From: Armatimonadota bacterium
GTDB taxonomy: Bacteria; Armatimonadota; Fimbriimonadia; Fimbriimonadales; Fimbriimonadaceae
NCBI GenBank assembly: GCA_020161505.1
Contig: JAIUNY010000009.1
Span: 50,410 to 114,409 of the forward strand
Reading direction: 5' to 3'
DNA: 64,000 nt
This document shows, piece by piece, positions 8,507 through 17,785 of this stretch. A program made the position numbers and the translations under genes. Within the stretch, counting starts at the first letter, position 1, and the number at the start of each line of letters is the position of its first letter. The notes below the pieces were generated by a model that was given only the letters and a program-made list of their open reading frames with translations, was not told the origin of the DNA and did not search any database.

Positions 8507-8512
8507 TACTCT
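8507..8512 (+). promoter_or_regulatory. -10-like hexamer before the PLP enzyme gene (leaderless candidate)
   Basis: TACTCT is followed by 6 nt and the GTG start. No SD and no good -35 are visible. Confidence 0.35.
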
Positions 8513-8518
8513 AGAAGG

Positions 8519-9496
8519 GTGGTTATACCGGACCGAATACCGCTCTGCATCTTACCAACCCCGATTGGGACGTTGAGCCGTGTTTCGTCTGATTTTGGGA
8601 CTGAGATCCTTATCAAGCGAGATGATCTCACTGGATTTGCTGGAAATGGAAACAAAGGGCGCAAACTCGAGTATTTGATCTCGGAAATTGTTACTCAAGG
8701 TATCGATACGGTTGTGAGTAGCGGAGCGACACAGTCCAATTTCCTCCGCCAGTTGGGTGCGGCTTGCGCCGTCGTCGGCATTCGGTGCCTTGCCGCCACC
8801 ATGCACGCCCCCTACGAAGAAGCAGACCGCAAAGCCACGGGAATCCTCACCCAAGGGGGCAACCCGGCTCTCGATGAGATCTTCGGACTCGAACGCACCC
8901 TGTACCCAGATGGCACCTGGGCCGAGCTTGATGCCCATGCCGAAGCTCTTGCCGAATCCGAGCGGGCTCGAGGAGCCAAGGTTCATGTGATTCCCCTCGG
9001 CGGAAGCGGTCCACTCGGAGTCCTCGCCTTCTACCGCGCAGCCGAGGAACTCGCGAGCCAACTGACAGCCCCCGTCGATTTCATCGTTTGCCCCAGCAGC
9101 AGTGGCAGCACCCACATTGGCCTGACGTCATCCTTCCTGGGCACTTCCACCAAGGTGATTGGCATCGGCTGCGACCCCGAGCCCGAAATGCTCGATGACT
9201 TGGTCGATCTCAGCCGATCCTTTTCTGATGCCTACGGCTTGGCCCCCGCACTGAGCCCTCATCAAATTGATCTGCGCCTCGACTACGTCGGCCCCGGATA
9301 TGGCGTGCCGTCACCCGAGGGAACCGAGGCTCTGCGGTACCTCGCCAGGCGCGAAGGGATCCTTCTTGACCCTATCTACAGCGCCAAAACATTCGCGGGA
9401 ATGCTCGACCTTCTGCGCAAGAAAAAAATTGGGGGAAGGGTGCTCTTTTGGCACACCGGCGGCATGCCGGCCCTCTTCGCCCGACCCAGCGACTAA
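8519..9496 (+). CDS. PLP-dependent enzyme, D-cysteine desulfhydrase/ACC deaminase family
   Basis: A 325-residue fold-type II PLP enzyme. The pyridoxal lysine is expected in NGNKGRKLEYL (about residue 46); SSGATQSNFLRQ follows, and a glycine/serine-rich phosphate loop CPSSSGSTHIG lies further on. Relatives deaminate ACC or desulfhydrate D-cysteine; the sequence alone does not decide the substrate. The predicted start is GTG. The gene converges on the DUF2752 gene, and the two stop codons overlap by 4 nt. Confidence 0.8.
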   Translation: MVIPDRIPLCILPTPIGTLSRVSSDFGTEILIKRDDLTGFAGNGNKGRKLEYLISEIVTQGIDTVVSSGATQSNFLRQLGAACAVVGIRCLAATMHAPYEEADRKATGILTQGGNPALDEIFGLERTLYPDGTWAELDAHAEALAESERARGAKVHVIPLGGSGPLGVLAFYRAAEELASQLTAPVDFIVCPSSSGSTHIGLTSSFLGTSTKVIGIGCDPEPEMLDDLVDLSRSFSDAYGLAPALSPHQIDLRLDYVGPGYGVPSPEGTEALRYLARREGILLDPIYSAKTFAGMLDLLRKKKIGGRVLFWHTGGMPALFARPSD

Positions 9497-9990
9497 CGTT
9501 GCGTCGGGGCCTGCTCGAGCGCGGCCCTGGTTTGTTGCCACACCACGTGCTCTTGGGAGTTCATCGTCACGGTCAAGAACCGCACGACTCCAAATCCCGA
9601 GAAAATCAGAATCGCCGCAACCAAGCTTCGGGTCGCGAACTTCGACTCGGTGATCAGCCTCTGACCGCGAATGTAGCCGTAAAGGCACATCAGAGCGGTG
9701 AGGGTGAAGAGCATGTAGACAATCGGGCCCAGCGGGTGCGGGCGAAAACTCTCGGCAAAGTGACCGTGGATGAAGTGCGTCCAACTCGTAGTCATGCCGC
9801 ATCCAGGACAAGGGCGATCGAACATCACGACGCTCCCACAAGGCGGCAAGCCCAGCTGGCGATGTGTGCCGTGGCCTTCCGCGCTCGGATTCAGCAGAAA
9901 AGCCCCGATCCCCGTGCCCAGCACCCACAAGCCGAACCAGATCAACTGTCCGATCAGGAACTTACGGGGGACATTGCGTTCAAAGAACAT
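9493..9990 (-). CDS. DUF2752 membrane protein
   Basis: A 165-residue membrane protein with the DUF2752 signature: a PCPGCGMTTSW motif after the first helix and a HPLGP segment before the second. Three hydrophobic segments are visible (about residues 11-33, 88-108 and 119-140). The family has no established function; the conserved CPxCG suggests metal binding or redox chemistry at the membrane. It overlaps the 3' end of truB by 11 nt and shares the strand, so it is probably co-transcribed with truB and the DHH gene. Confidence 0.85.
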   Translation of the reverse strand: MFFERNVPRKFLIGQLIWFGLWVLGTGIGAFLLNPSAEGHGTHRQLGLPPCGSVVMFDRPCPGCGMTTSWTHFIHGHFAESFRPHPLGPIVYMLFTLTALMCLYGYIRGQRLITESKFATRSLVAAILIFSGFGVVRFLTVTMNSQEHVVWQQTRAALEQAPTQR

Positions 9991-10852
9991 CGCTCATCGC
10001 CTCGACGGGCAACACACACTCAGGATGCACGGTTGATCCTTCCACGCGTCCCACCCCGACCACGTTGCCATCCAAATCCATAAGTCCGACCATTTTTGTC
10101 GGCACTTCATGTTTCAGTGGAACCGGACGTCCGTTGCGGATGTAATCGACATGCCCGACGTTCAGCGTGATCAAGGGCATGGGGTGCAGCGCTTCGGCGA
10201 GCGGGATCAGCTTTTCCGGGCTCGCTTCGTCGAGCTCCAGCGCATCCTCAATCCCAAATTGCCCGACGCCTTCTCGGGTCAGGGAAGTCACAATCGCCCC
10301 GCATCCCACTGCCTGACCGAGATCGTGGGCAAGCGTGCGCACATAGGTACCTCCCGAGCATACAATTACCGCCTCCAGTTCATCTCCGTTCCACGAATCC
10401 ACACTGAACTGCTCGATAAAAACGCGCCGGGTTGTCCGTTCGACCTCAATCCCCTTCCGCGCATAGTCGTAGAGAGGCCGACCATCCTTCTTGACCGCGC
10501 TGTAGAGCGGCGGCAGCTGGTCGATTTCTCCCTGGAACTGAGGCAACGCCTCGGCAACTCGCGCCTCCAGATCACCCGGAACAGGTTTTTCTGCCACGAT
10601 CTGACCATCTGCGTCGTAGCTGTCCGACTCGACGCCGAACTTCATCACCACGCGGTATTCCTTCGGCTCCAAATCCAGATACTGCAGGAATCGAGTGGCT
10701 GGGCCAACCGCAACGACGAGCAATCCCGTGGCGAGCGGATCCAGGGTTCCCGCATGACCAATGCGCCGAGTGTTCAGCCTGCGTCGAAGCCGGGCGACGA
10801 CATCATGAGATGTGATTCCTTGAGGTTTGTCAATCAGGAGGAAGCCAAGCAC
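9980..10852 (-). CDS. truB: tRNA pseudouridine(55) synthase
   Basis: TruB of 290 residues, which isomerises U55 in the T-loop of tRNAs. Visible features are the N-terminal GFLLIDKPQGITSHDVV, the catalytic-Asp motif GHAGTLDPLATGLL (Asp38), the PPLYSAVKKDGRPLYDYAR block and SGGTYVRTLAHDLG. Its start overlaps the end of the upstream DHH gene by 19 nt, so it is translated in an operon. In many bacteria truB neighbours rbfA and nrnA, which agrees with this context. Confidence 0.96.
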   Translation of the reverse strand: MLGFLLIDKPQGITSHDVVARLRRRLNTRRIGHAGTLDPLATGLLVVAVGPATRFLQYLDLEPKEYRVVMKFGVESDSYDADGQIVAEKPVPGDLEARVAEALPQFQGEIDQLPPLYSAVKKDGRPLYDYARKGIEVERTTRRVFIEQFSVDSWNGDELEAVIVCSGGTYVRTLAHDLGQAVGCGAIVTSLTREGVGQFGIEDALELDEASPEKLIPLAEALHPMPLITLNVGHVDYIRNGRPVPLKHEVPTKMVGLMDLDGNVVGVGRVEGSTVHPECVLPVEAMSDVL

Positions 10853-11826
10853 TTTTCCATTGCCTCCACAAGCAGCTTCTCCGCCTCATCAATGTCACCA
10901 TCGTACGAGGCGCCCGAGGCATTTTTATGCCCGCCCCCGCCGAACTCCCGCGCCACCAGAGTCACGTCCACACTCCCTCGCGACCTCAAACTGATCTTCA
11001 CTTTGCCGGGTTTGACCTGTCGCAAGAGCGCGGCAATCTTCACGCTTTCAATAGACAGGAGATCATTCACAAATCCTTCCGTGTCCTCTTCCCGTGCCCC
11101 CGTCGCTTCAAAATCTGGAAGCCCCACTTTCGACCACGCCACCTGATCGCCCGAGCTCAGGCGCATGTTCGCCAGGAATCGGCTCGAGAGCTTCACGGCA
11201 GGGAGGCTCCGGGTCATGTAGACCGCATCGACAATCGCGCGCAAATCGGCTCCGGCCTCCAGCAACTCTGCGGCCACATGGAGCGAGTGAGAGGTCGTGT
11301 TCGGGAACCGGAAATTGCCCGTATCCGTGAGGATCCCGGTCAGCAGGCAGGTCGCCATCTGAGGTGTCATCGTGATGGGCGAGGGCTTGATAATGTCCGC
11401 CAGGATCGCCGCGCACGCCGGGGAGTTCACTGAGATCACCCGCAGATCACCCGGCATCTCATGCGGCTCATGGTGGTCGATCACGATCATCCGATTGGCT
11501 TGCTCAAACGCCGGCCGGAGCGACCCCAGGCGGTCGAGGGCCTCAAGATCAAGGACGATCGCCAGATCGGCTGGTTCCTCCGGAACACTCAGCTGGAGTC
11601 GATCCAGGTGAGGAATGAAGCGCAAGTAGCTCGGCGGCTCGTGATGACACGCCACCACGTGGGTTTTGCCCAGTTGATCCAGCACTTGCGAAAACGCGAG
11701 GGCCGACCCGAGTGCATCGCCATCCGGGTTCACGTGGGTGCCGACAATGATCGACTCGGCGGCGAGGATCTCGCGCTCTAGTTCAGGCCAGAGAGCCCCA
11801 AGCTCTGCGGGAGAAAGTGCCGCCAT
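10834..11826 (-). CDS. DHH/DHHA1 phosphoesterase (NrnA-like)
   Basis: A 330-residue bifunctional oligoribonuclease/pAp phosphatase homologue. The metal-binding residues are visible in THVNPDGDALGS and in VIDHHEPHE (the DHH motif), and the C-terminal DHHA1 substrate-binding motif is EFGGGGHKNASGA. By family it degrades nanoRNA and pAp. The ATG beginning MAALSPAELG was chosen; a TACACT hexamer 8 nt upstream and no SD suggest a leaderless message. It is the first gene of the nrnA-like/truB/DUF2752 group. Confidence 0.92.
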   Translation of the reverse strand: MAALSPAELGALWPELEREILAAESIIVGTHVNPDGDALGSALAFSQVLDQLGKTHVVACHHEPPSYLRFIPHLDRLQLSVPEEPADLAIVLDLEALDRLGSLRPAFEQANRMIVIDHHEPHEMPGDLRVISVNSPACAAILADIIKPSPITMTPQMATCLLTGILTDTGNFRFPNTTSHSLHVAAELLEAGADLRAIVDAVYMTRSLPAVKLSSRFLANMRLSSGDQVAWSKVGLPDFEATGAREEDTEGFVNDLLSIESVKIAALLRQVKPGKVKISLRSRGSVDVTLVAREFGGGGHKNASGASYDGDIDEAEKLLVEAMEKCLASS

Positions 11827-11834
11827 GACCCGGG

Positions 11835-11840
11835 AGTGTA
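11835..11840 (-). promoter_or_regulatory. -10-like hexamer before the DHH gene (leaderless candidate)
   Basis: TACACT on the minus strand is separated by 8 nt from the ATG and no SD is present. It fits the pattern seen at several other starts in this window. Confidence 0.35.
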
Positions 11841-11932
11841 CCGCTCCAATCCACCCTCTACCGGGCGGAAATCGCCCCGAAACTCTGCGCTCGTCCCGCT
11901 TCTCAGCCACAATAAACAAGGGGAACAATCCT

Positions 11933-12553
11933 ATGGAAGCCAAACCACCTGCCGATCACGATCTTGATGCCGATCTCGGTCGGGAAGGAATCCCCGACAA
12001 AGGAGAGCTGAATCTTGCCGCCAGCCGGACTCAGTGGTCGAAAAAGATTCTCATCAAACGAGTGCTCTGGGGCACGGTCTGGACGCTCCTTTTCCGGCCA
12101 TCCCCGCGATTGTTCTTCGATGGATTTCGGTGCGCTCTGCTTCGGGCGTTCGGTGCCAAGATCGGATCGGGCGTGAAAATCGCCAACACGGTCAAGGTCC
12201 TCTATCCCTGGGAGCTCGAAATCGGCGATGGGAGTTGGGTGGGCTGGAACGCGGATATCTACAACTATGCGCGTGTGAAGATTGGCAAACAAGCCGTCGT
12301 GAGCCAGTACAGTTACCTTTGCACCGGCACCCACGATTACACCGACCCGAAGTTTCCGCTCATTTTCTTCCCGATCACGATTGGCGATCAAGCCTGGGTG
12401 GCAGCCGACTGCTTCGTGGCTCCCGGAGTCACGATTGGCGATGGAGCAATCGTTGCCTCACGCAGCGTGGTCACCAAAGATCAGCCAGCTTGGATGATCT
12501 GCGCCGGCCACCCCTGCAAGCCAATCAAAGAGCGGCCCGCGATCAAAAGCTAA
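11933..12553 (+). CDS. WcaF-like sugar O-acetyltransferase (hexapeptide repeat)
   Basis: A 206-residue left-handed beta-helix acyltransferase. The N-terminal half carries a membrane-associated helix (LIKRVLWGTVWTLLF...) typical of the WcaF/colanic-acid acetyltransferase group. Hexapeptide repeats (IGSGVKI, IGDGSWVGW, IGKQAVVS, IGDQAWVAA, IGDGAIVA) occupy residues about 85-190, with the active-site CTGTHDY His. By family it transfers acetyl from acetyl-CoA to an exopolysaccharide sugar. GGGGA lies 11 nt before the ATG. It converges on the UDP-glucose dehydrogenase gene with a 4-nt stop overlap. Confidence 0.85.
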   Translation: MEAKPPADHDLDADLGREGIPDKGELNLAASRTQWSKKILIKRVLWGTVWTLLFRPSPRLFFDGFRCALLRAFGAKIGSGVKIANTVKVLYPWELEIGDGSWVGWNADIYNYARVKIGKQAVVSQYSYLCTGTHDYTDPKFPLIFFPITIGDQAWVAADCFVAPGVTIGDGAIVASRSVVTKDQPAWMICAGHPCKPIKERPAIKS

Positions 12554-13974
12554 ACCCCAACCGTGTAGTAGCGCAGACCCGCTTTCTTCGCATCTTCGGA
12601 TCGAAACGCCCGCCGGCCATCGAACAGGAGGTCACCCGCCATCCGGCGAGCGACTTCATCGAGGTCAAGGCCCGTGAATTCGTCCCATTCCGTGACAAGG
12701 ATCGTGGCATCCGCCCCCTCCACCGCGTGCAGCGCGGAATCCCTGAAGTCGAGCTCCGGGTGTATTTTCCGCACGTGATCGATGGCGACCGGATCGTATG
12801 TCTGGATAGACGCTCCCATCGACTGAAGCAGCGCAATCATTTCCAGCGATTTGGCATCGCGGATATCATCCGTGTTGGGCTTGAAGGCGAGGCCAAGAAT
12901 GGCGATTTTCTTTCCGTCAAAACTCCCCAATTCCATGCGCAATCGATCAAGGAAGTGGGCGACTTGCTCGTTATTCACCTTCTCCGCAGCCTTCAAAAGC
13001 TCAAAGTCATAGCCCATGGTCTGGCCGACTTTCGTCAGGCCTTGCACATCTTTCGGGAAGCAAGAGCCTCCCCAACCCAATCCGGCTTGCAGGAACTGCT
13101 TTCCGATCCGGCTATCGAGCCCCATGCCTTTGGAGACATCGGCGACATCCGCACCGCACTCTTCGCAAATCCGAGAAATGGCGTTGATGAAGCTGATTTT
13201 CACTGCCAAGAACGAGTTGCTGGCGTACTTGATCAGCTCCGCGCTTGTCCGGTTGGTGACCAAAATCGGGCACCCGTAGCGTCCGTAGAGTTCCAGTAAC
13301 TTCAACTCCGCGCCCGGCCGATTCACCCCGATCACAATCCGATCTGGATTCAGCGTGTCGTGGACCGCCGAGCCTTCGCGAAGGAACTCCGGATTGCTCA
13401 CGACATCCACCAGATCGCTCTCCACTCCCAACTGGTGCAGAGTGTTCTCAATGAGCTCGCCGGTTCCGACGGGAACCGTGGATTTGGTCACCAAGGTGAT
13501 GTGCTTGCGGATCGCCGGAGCGAGTTGATGCACCACCTGGAGCACGTAGGTGAGGTCAGGTGTGCCATCGGCGCTCGGTGGGGTTCCAACGGCGATGTAG
13601 ACCACGTCGGCTTCGGCAACCGCCTCGTTGAGGTGAAGCGAGGTCGTGAGCCGACCCGTGCGCAGGCCATTCTGGATCACTCGCTCAAGCCCCGGTTCAT
13701 AGATCGGAGACTTTCCCGCGTTAATGGTTTCGAGTTTCTCAGGATCCGTGTCGATGCACACGACATGACTGCCCTGATCCGCGAGAATAGCTCCCGTGAC
13801 CAAGCCGACATAGCCGGTGCCCACCACGACTACATTGAGGATACGCGCCTCTCGGGGATTGGCCCGCAGAGCGCTCTGATCCACAAGGGCTTGCCCAGAG
13901 GCAAGAACCTCCGCATTCACCACGCCCGCTCCACGAAGAACCGGTACGCCATCCAAAGTCACTTTTCTGTCCAT
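12550..13974 (-). CDS. ugd: UDP-glucose 6-dehydrogenase
   Basis: A 474-residue nucleotide-sugar dehydrogenase that oxidises UDP-glucose to UDP-glucuronate, a precursor of acidic polysaccharides. The Rossmann motif VVGTGYVGLVTG begins near residue 51. The catalytic Cys is in GWGGSCFPKD and the dimer domain has NRTSAELIKYASNSFLAVK. About 46 residues precede the usual family start (MNVVVVG...); this leader is Val/Ala-rich, not a signal peptide, and unlike known Ugd termini. The ATG is supported by GGAG 9 nt upstream, so the extension appears to be translated. An earlier TTG in frame is less likely. Confidence 0.92.
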   Translation of the reverse strand: MDRKVTLDGVPVLRGAGVVNAEVLASGQALVDQSALRANPREARILNVVVVGTGYVGLVTGAILADQGSHVVCIDTDPEKLETINAGKSPIYEPGLERVIQNGLRTGRLTTSLHLNEAVAEADVVYIAVGTPPSADGTPDLTYVLQVVHQLAPAIRKHITLVTKSTVPVGTGELIENTLHQLGVESDLVDVVSNPEFLREGSAVHDTLNPDRIVIGVNRPGAELKLLELYGRYGCPILVTNRTSAELIKYASNSFLAVKISFINAISRICEECGADVADVSKGMGLDSRIGKQFLQAGLGWGGSCFPKDVQGLTKVGQTMGYDFELLKAAEKVNNEQVAHFLDRLRMELGSFDGKKIAILGLAFKPNTDDIRDAKSLEMIALLQSMGASIQTYDPVAIDHVRKIHPELDFRDSALHAVEGADATILVTEWDEFTGLDLDEVARRMAGDLLFDGRRAFRSEDAKKAGLRYYTVGV

Positions 13975-14126
13975 CAAAACAATCTCCGAAAACAATCAGA
14001 ACAGCTCTCCTGTCCCTATTCTGCGTTACCGGTATTCCGGTTGTCGCATTCACTCATCGTAGCGTTACCAGGAACGCCGAGAATCCCGTCTTTCTTCCAG
14101 CCCGCAAAGCTGCGAGATTGGCACGC

Positions 14127-15287
14127 TTATGGCTTCTGATTGGCATCCCGACCCGCCGCGAACAAGATTGCCTTCGCAATGTTGTTCGCCATCCCGGTGG
14201 CGCTGAACGTGCTGAGGGCGTACTCCTTGCCCTTCGCCGAGTAAGCGGCCAGTTTCGCTGGATCCGACTTCATCTCCACCAGCTTCGCCGCCAGATCCTC
14301 CACCGAGTTCGCCCGGAAGAACTCCGAGTTTTCGCCCTGCTTCAGTGCCATGATCTCAGGCGAGTGAGGCTCGTCGTCCGCCGCCAGCATCGGCACTCCA
14401 TAGGCCAAGCAATGGATCGCGCTGAGGCCGACATAGCCGGTCGAAACCGCGACATAGGCATCATTGAAGTAAGGAGCCAGATCGGTTTGCCGATACATCG
14501 CTCCCAGGATCTCGATACGATCTCGCGCGGGCGACTTGGCGGCAAGCTCTTCCACCCGACCCTTGTCCGGCCCCTCCCCGATGATCACCAAACGAGCATC
14601 CAGCCCCAGTTTTTCGACGGCGTAGGTGAAACCTTCCACCATCAAGGGAACCTTCTTCTCCGGGATCATCCGCCCCACGGAGATGATCGTCTTGCGATCG
14701 GGCGAGAATGGCACTCCCAATTCGGCGATCTCCTCGACCTCGATCGAGTTCCAGGCCACGAACAGCTTGTCTTCCGGCACGCCTAAATGGGCCAAGACCT
14801 CGGCGCCCTGGGGGTAGTAGAGCAAGGTCGCATCGCCGCGTTTGGCCATATCGCGGTACCACGTTCGATACCTCCCACGGGGACGCACGCCGTGACCCCA
14901 CCAAACCACCTTGCATCCGGTTTTGCGGGCGGCTTTTTCGACCAAAAAGTTGCTGAACTCCCGCGGATCCAGGGCCAATACGACCACATCAGGAGACACC
15001 TGACGAAAAGCGTCCACCAGCCCATCCTGAAACACCGCAGCCTGATGGGGAAGAAGGAAGCGATTCCGCACCGGAATCACACTCAGACCCTCCGGGTTCA
15101 TCACGCTCTGAAGAGCCGAATCTTTGTGCGCCTGACCATAAGCAAAAGCCACATCCAAGTCCGGATGCTTCTGGAGTGCGCGGAAGACGGCCAGTCGGTA
15201 CGGTGCCAGGATCGGCTGTTGAATCAACACCCGCACTCTGTTTTGTTTCTCACCGGTAGCCGGTGACTGGAGGGACGAATCGATCAT
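14127..15287 (-). CDS. GT4-family glycosyltransferase
   Basis: A 386-residue retaining glycosyltransferase with a GT-B fold. The N-terminal acceptor domain opens with RVLIQQPILAPYRLAVFRAL. The C-terminal nucleotide-sugar domain contains ISVGRMIPEKK (start of the Glycos_transf_1 domain), VIIGEGPDKGRV, GAMYRQTDL and a HCLAYGVPMLA EX7E-like region. Probably cytosolic or peripheral, adding a sugar to a glycan intermediate; donor and acceptor are not predictable. The ATG (MIDSSLQS) was preferred over an adjacent in-frame TTG. Confidence 0.85.
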   Translation of the reverse strand: MIDSSLQSPATGEKQNRVRVLIQQPILAPYRLAVFRALQKHPDLDVAFAYGQAHKDSALQSVMNPEGLSVIPVRNRFLLPHQAAVFQDGLVDAFRQVSPDVVVLALDPREFSNFLVEKAARKTGCKVVWWGHGVRPRGRYRTWYRDMAKRGDATLLYYPQGAEVLAHLGVPEDKLFVAWNSIEVEEIAELGVPFSPDRKTIISVGRMIPEKKVPLMVEGFTYAVEKLGLDARLVIIGEGPDKGRVEELAAKSPARDRIEILGAMYRQTDLAPYFNDAYVAVSTGYVGLSAIHCLAYGVPMLAADDEPHSPEIMALKQGENSEFFRANSVEDLAAKLVEMKSDPAKLAAYSAKGKEYALSTFSATGMANNIAKAILFAAGRDANQKP

Positions 15288-15411
15288 CAACGACCTGGAG
15301 GCTGCCCAAGCAACTGAGCCCTCCAGGCAGTTGCGATATCAAGGGAGTACCATGAACGACGTGGATTCTGCCCCGGAATCCCGGTATCTCAGATTCGTTT
15401 TTACGGAATAT

Positions 15412-16350
15412 TTATGACTGTGAGGAATGGGCGAGGAGATCGCGCAATCCCGACTCGAACGCCACTTGCGCCCGGAAACCGAGCACTGCCTCAGCGCTCT
15501 CAAACGAGCCTCGGGATTTGGCGATGTCGGCGGCCCTCGGCGGAGCCAGGACGATCTCGCTCTTGCTCCCCAACTCGCGAATCACCAGTTCCGCCAACTC
15601 TCGCACAGTCGTCTCGACACCGGTGCACACATTGAACGCCTCTCCACGGATTGTCCGAGCTTCGGCGGCGGCAAGATTCGCCCTCACGACATCGTGTACC
15701 GACACAAAGTCTCGCGTCTGTGATCCATCCCCAAAAATCGTGATCGGCAAATCGCGGGCTGAGCGATCGACAAAGATGCTCATCACGCCGCTATACGGGC
15801 TGTCTGGCCGCTGACGAGGGCCATAGACATTGAAGTAACGCAAGCACACGCTGCTCAGATCAAAAACTCGACCGTAGTTCCGCAGGAGCAACTCGCCGAA
15901 GAACTTCTGACTCCCATAGAGGCTCAAAGGATCAAACGGGCCAGCTTCGATCTTCGGGTGGGGGGCGGTATCGCCATAAACCGCCGCCGATGAGCTGTAA
16001 ACCACGTGGGCCTTGATCTCGCGAGCCAACTGGAGAACGTTCATCACCCCAGTCGCATTCACGGCGTGACCCACCAGAGGCGTTTCGATTGTCTGCGAAA
16101 CATTGCTGACCGCTGCCAGGTGGAAAATTGTGTCGCACCCCTCACCAGCCTCCCGGAGAGCGGACTCATCCAGAATCGAGGCTTCGAAGAAAGTGATCTC
16201 GGAAAGAACCTCGGCGATGTTCGACCGCAGGCCATTGCTCAAGTCGTCAAGGACCACGACCTCAACGCCACGCCCGATCAATGCCCGGATCAGGTGGCTG
16301 CCAATGAACCCGGCCCCGCCGGTGACAAGCGCGCGCGTCATCGCGCTCAC
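15412..16350 (-). CDS. NAD-dependent epimerase/dehydratase (UDP-sugar 4-epimerase type)
   Basis: A 312-residue extended SDR. It has GGAGFIGSHLIRAL (NAD-binding), FHLAAVSNVSQ, YSSSAAVYGD, LYGSQKFFGE (YxxxK) and RYFNVYGPRQRPDSPYSGV, the arrangement of UDP-glucose/UDP-GlcNAc 4-epimerases. A GTG start 8 nt after GAGG and overlapping the upstream stop (GTGA) is preferred; an ATG three codons on is possible. It is translationally coupled to the upstream glycosyltransferase, so it probably supplies an epimerised UDP-sugar for that glycan. Confidence 0.85.
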   Translation of the reverse strand: MSAMTRALVTGGAGFIGSHLIRALIGRGVEVVVLDDLSNGLRSNIAEVLSEITFFEASILDESALREAGEGCDTIFHLAAVSNVSQTIETPLVGHAVNATGVMNVLQLAREIKAHVVYSSSAAVYGDTAPHPKIEAGPFDPLSLYGSQKFFGELLLRNYGRVFDLSSVCLRYFNVYGPRQRPDSPYSGVMSIFVDRSARDLPITIFGDGSQTRDFVSVHDVVRANLAAAEARTIRGEAFNVCTGVETTVRELAELVIRELGSKSEIVLAPPRAADIAKSRGSFESAEAVLGFRAQVAFESGLRDLLAHSSQS

Positions 16351-17618
16351 GCCACCGACCTCTTCACATGACCCGACCTTTCGGCATGTTCCCGAACATG
16401 GTGGTAGATCTCCAACAACTGCTTGTAATTCATTTCAGGAGTGTATTGAGCAAGGAATCGATCCCGAGCCAAGTGCGATCGCCGATCCCACTCTTCTTCC
16501 GAAAGGCTCGCGGCATGAAGGAGAATCTTCGCCATTTCATCCGACTGAGTCGCGGCAAAATCGAATCCAATCTCCGGCGTGTCCATGATCTCCGGCATCG
16601 CTCCATGATCCGGAACCACGGCGGGGGTTCCAAAGCTCAGAGCCTCCGCCAGAGCCAGAGGGAATCCTTCGTAGCACGTGGACGACATCGCCACGTAACG
16701 CGAAGTCTGGACAAACTCCTCGACTTCATCCTTCTGAACCCATCCATGCCAGACCAACGAGGGGCAGTCGGCCGACTTCGCCATCAAAGGCTCGCGCAAA
16801 TTGCCTTCGCCCAGCATGTGAAGCGTCCATCCCTCAGGACGAGCCTTCAGCCATGCATCCACGATCACATCGGGGCCCTTTTCCTCGACAATCCGACCCA
16901 CAAACGCGAACTTCTTCTCCCTCGGCTTCACCGAGATCCCGTGATCCGTCGCGAAGTTAGGCTTCACAAACAGCTTGTCCGCCGGGAGCCCCGAACGGAT
17001 AAAGATTTCACGAGCGAAATCGCTGAGAACGATGTAGCCATCAACCCGCTTGGTGAACGATCCGTTCCATCGGTTGACCTGTTGCATCGCCACGAGAGGC
17101 AACGTGGATGCCAGCGACCCCCGGTAACACTTGTGCTTGATCGCGGATATCGGGAACTTGCCGACGCAATCCTGGCATGGGCGGTTATCGCGCAGCAGAT
17201 TCGCCGCCGCACAGCAGGTGCGGAAGTTGTGGAGCGTCTGAACCACCGGCACGCCTTCCCGATTGCAGGCGGTGTAAACAGAGGGTGACAGATGAACAAA
17301 GAAGTTATGAACGTGGACAATGTCGGGGCGGTGCTCGCGAATCGCGGCTCGGACGCGCTCCATGTTCTCGGCCGACCAGACCACATTTCGCGCTGTCTTG
17401 ACCTTGTTCGCCAGCCCCTTCACCGCATCGTCTGAGTTATCGACAAAGAACTGCGCGACTTCGTGCCCGTTGGCGCGGAGAAGTTCGGCCTCTGCTTCCA
17501 AAACTGAGATTTCTCCGCCCGGACTCCAAATATAGCGGTTGTGAACCTGGAGAATTCGCCTTGGCCATGTTCCTTTTTCCCCGCTCACCGGGGTTGCGAT
17601 CTCCTGATTCTCCGACAT
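16347..17618 (-). CDS. GT4-family glycosyltransferase
   Basis: A 423-residue glycosyltransferase. The acceptor domain has ILQVHNRYIWSPGGEI and HVHNFFVHLSP with a CxxC-rich TCCAAANLLR...PCQDC stretch (about residues 128-148); the donor domain has FAFVGRIVEEKGPDVIVDAW, HMLGEGNL and YEGFPLALAEALSFGTPAVV (EX7E). The cysteine-rich insert is a recurrent feature of a polysaccharide GT4 subgroup and may bind metal. First gene of a two-gene unit with the epimerase. The start at MSENQEIAT was chosen; a CATACT hexamer lies 9 nt upstream. Confidence 0.87.
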   Translation of the reverse strand: MSENQEIATPVSGEKGTWPRRILQVHNRYIWSPGGEISVLEAEAELLRANGHEVAQFFVDNSDDAVKGLANKVKTARNVVWSAENMERVRAAIREHRPDIVHVHNFFVHLSPSVYTACNREGVPVVQTLHNFRTCCAAANLLRDNRPCQDCVGKFPISAIKHKCYRGSLASTLPLVAMQQVNRWNGSFTKRVDGYIVLSDFAREIFIRSGLPADKLFVKPNFATDHGISVKPREKKFAFVGRIVEEKGPDVIVDAWLKARPEGWTLHMLGEGNLREPLMAKSADCPSLVWHGWVQKDEVEEFVQTSRYVAMSSTCYEGFPLALAEALSFGTPAVVPDHGAMPEIMDTPEIGFDFAATQSDEMAKILLHAASLSEEEWDRRSHLARDRFLAQYTPEMNYKQLLEIYHHVREHAERSGHVKRSVA

Positions 17619-17785
17619 CCCAGTAAAAGTATGGGCGATCCCGTGGTTCCCCGCAGGGGGAAAGCTCGTCAAAGAGGAAAAGAAAGGACTGATGAAATGA
17701 CCTGATATTGGATCGATCCGCGAAAAACCATAAGAAAGTTGTTAGAATCAAGCGTGGATCGACAGGTGTTTGCCATCCGAATGAT

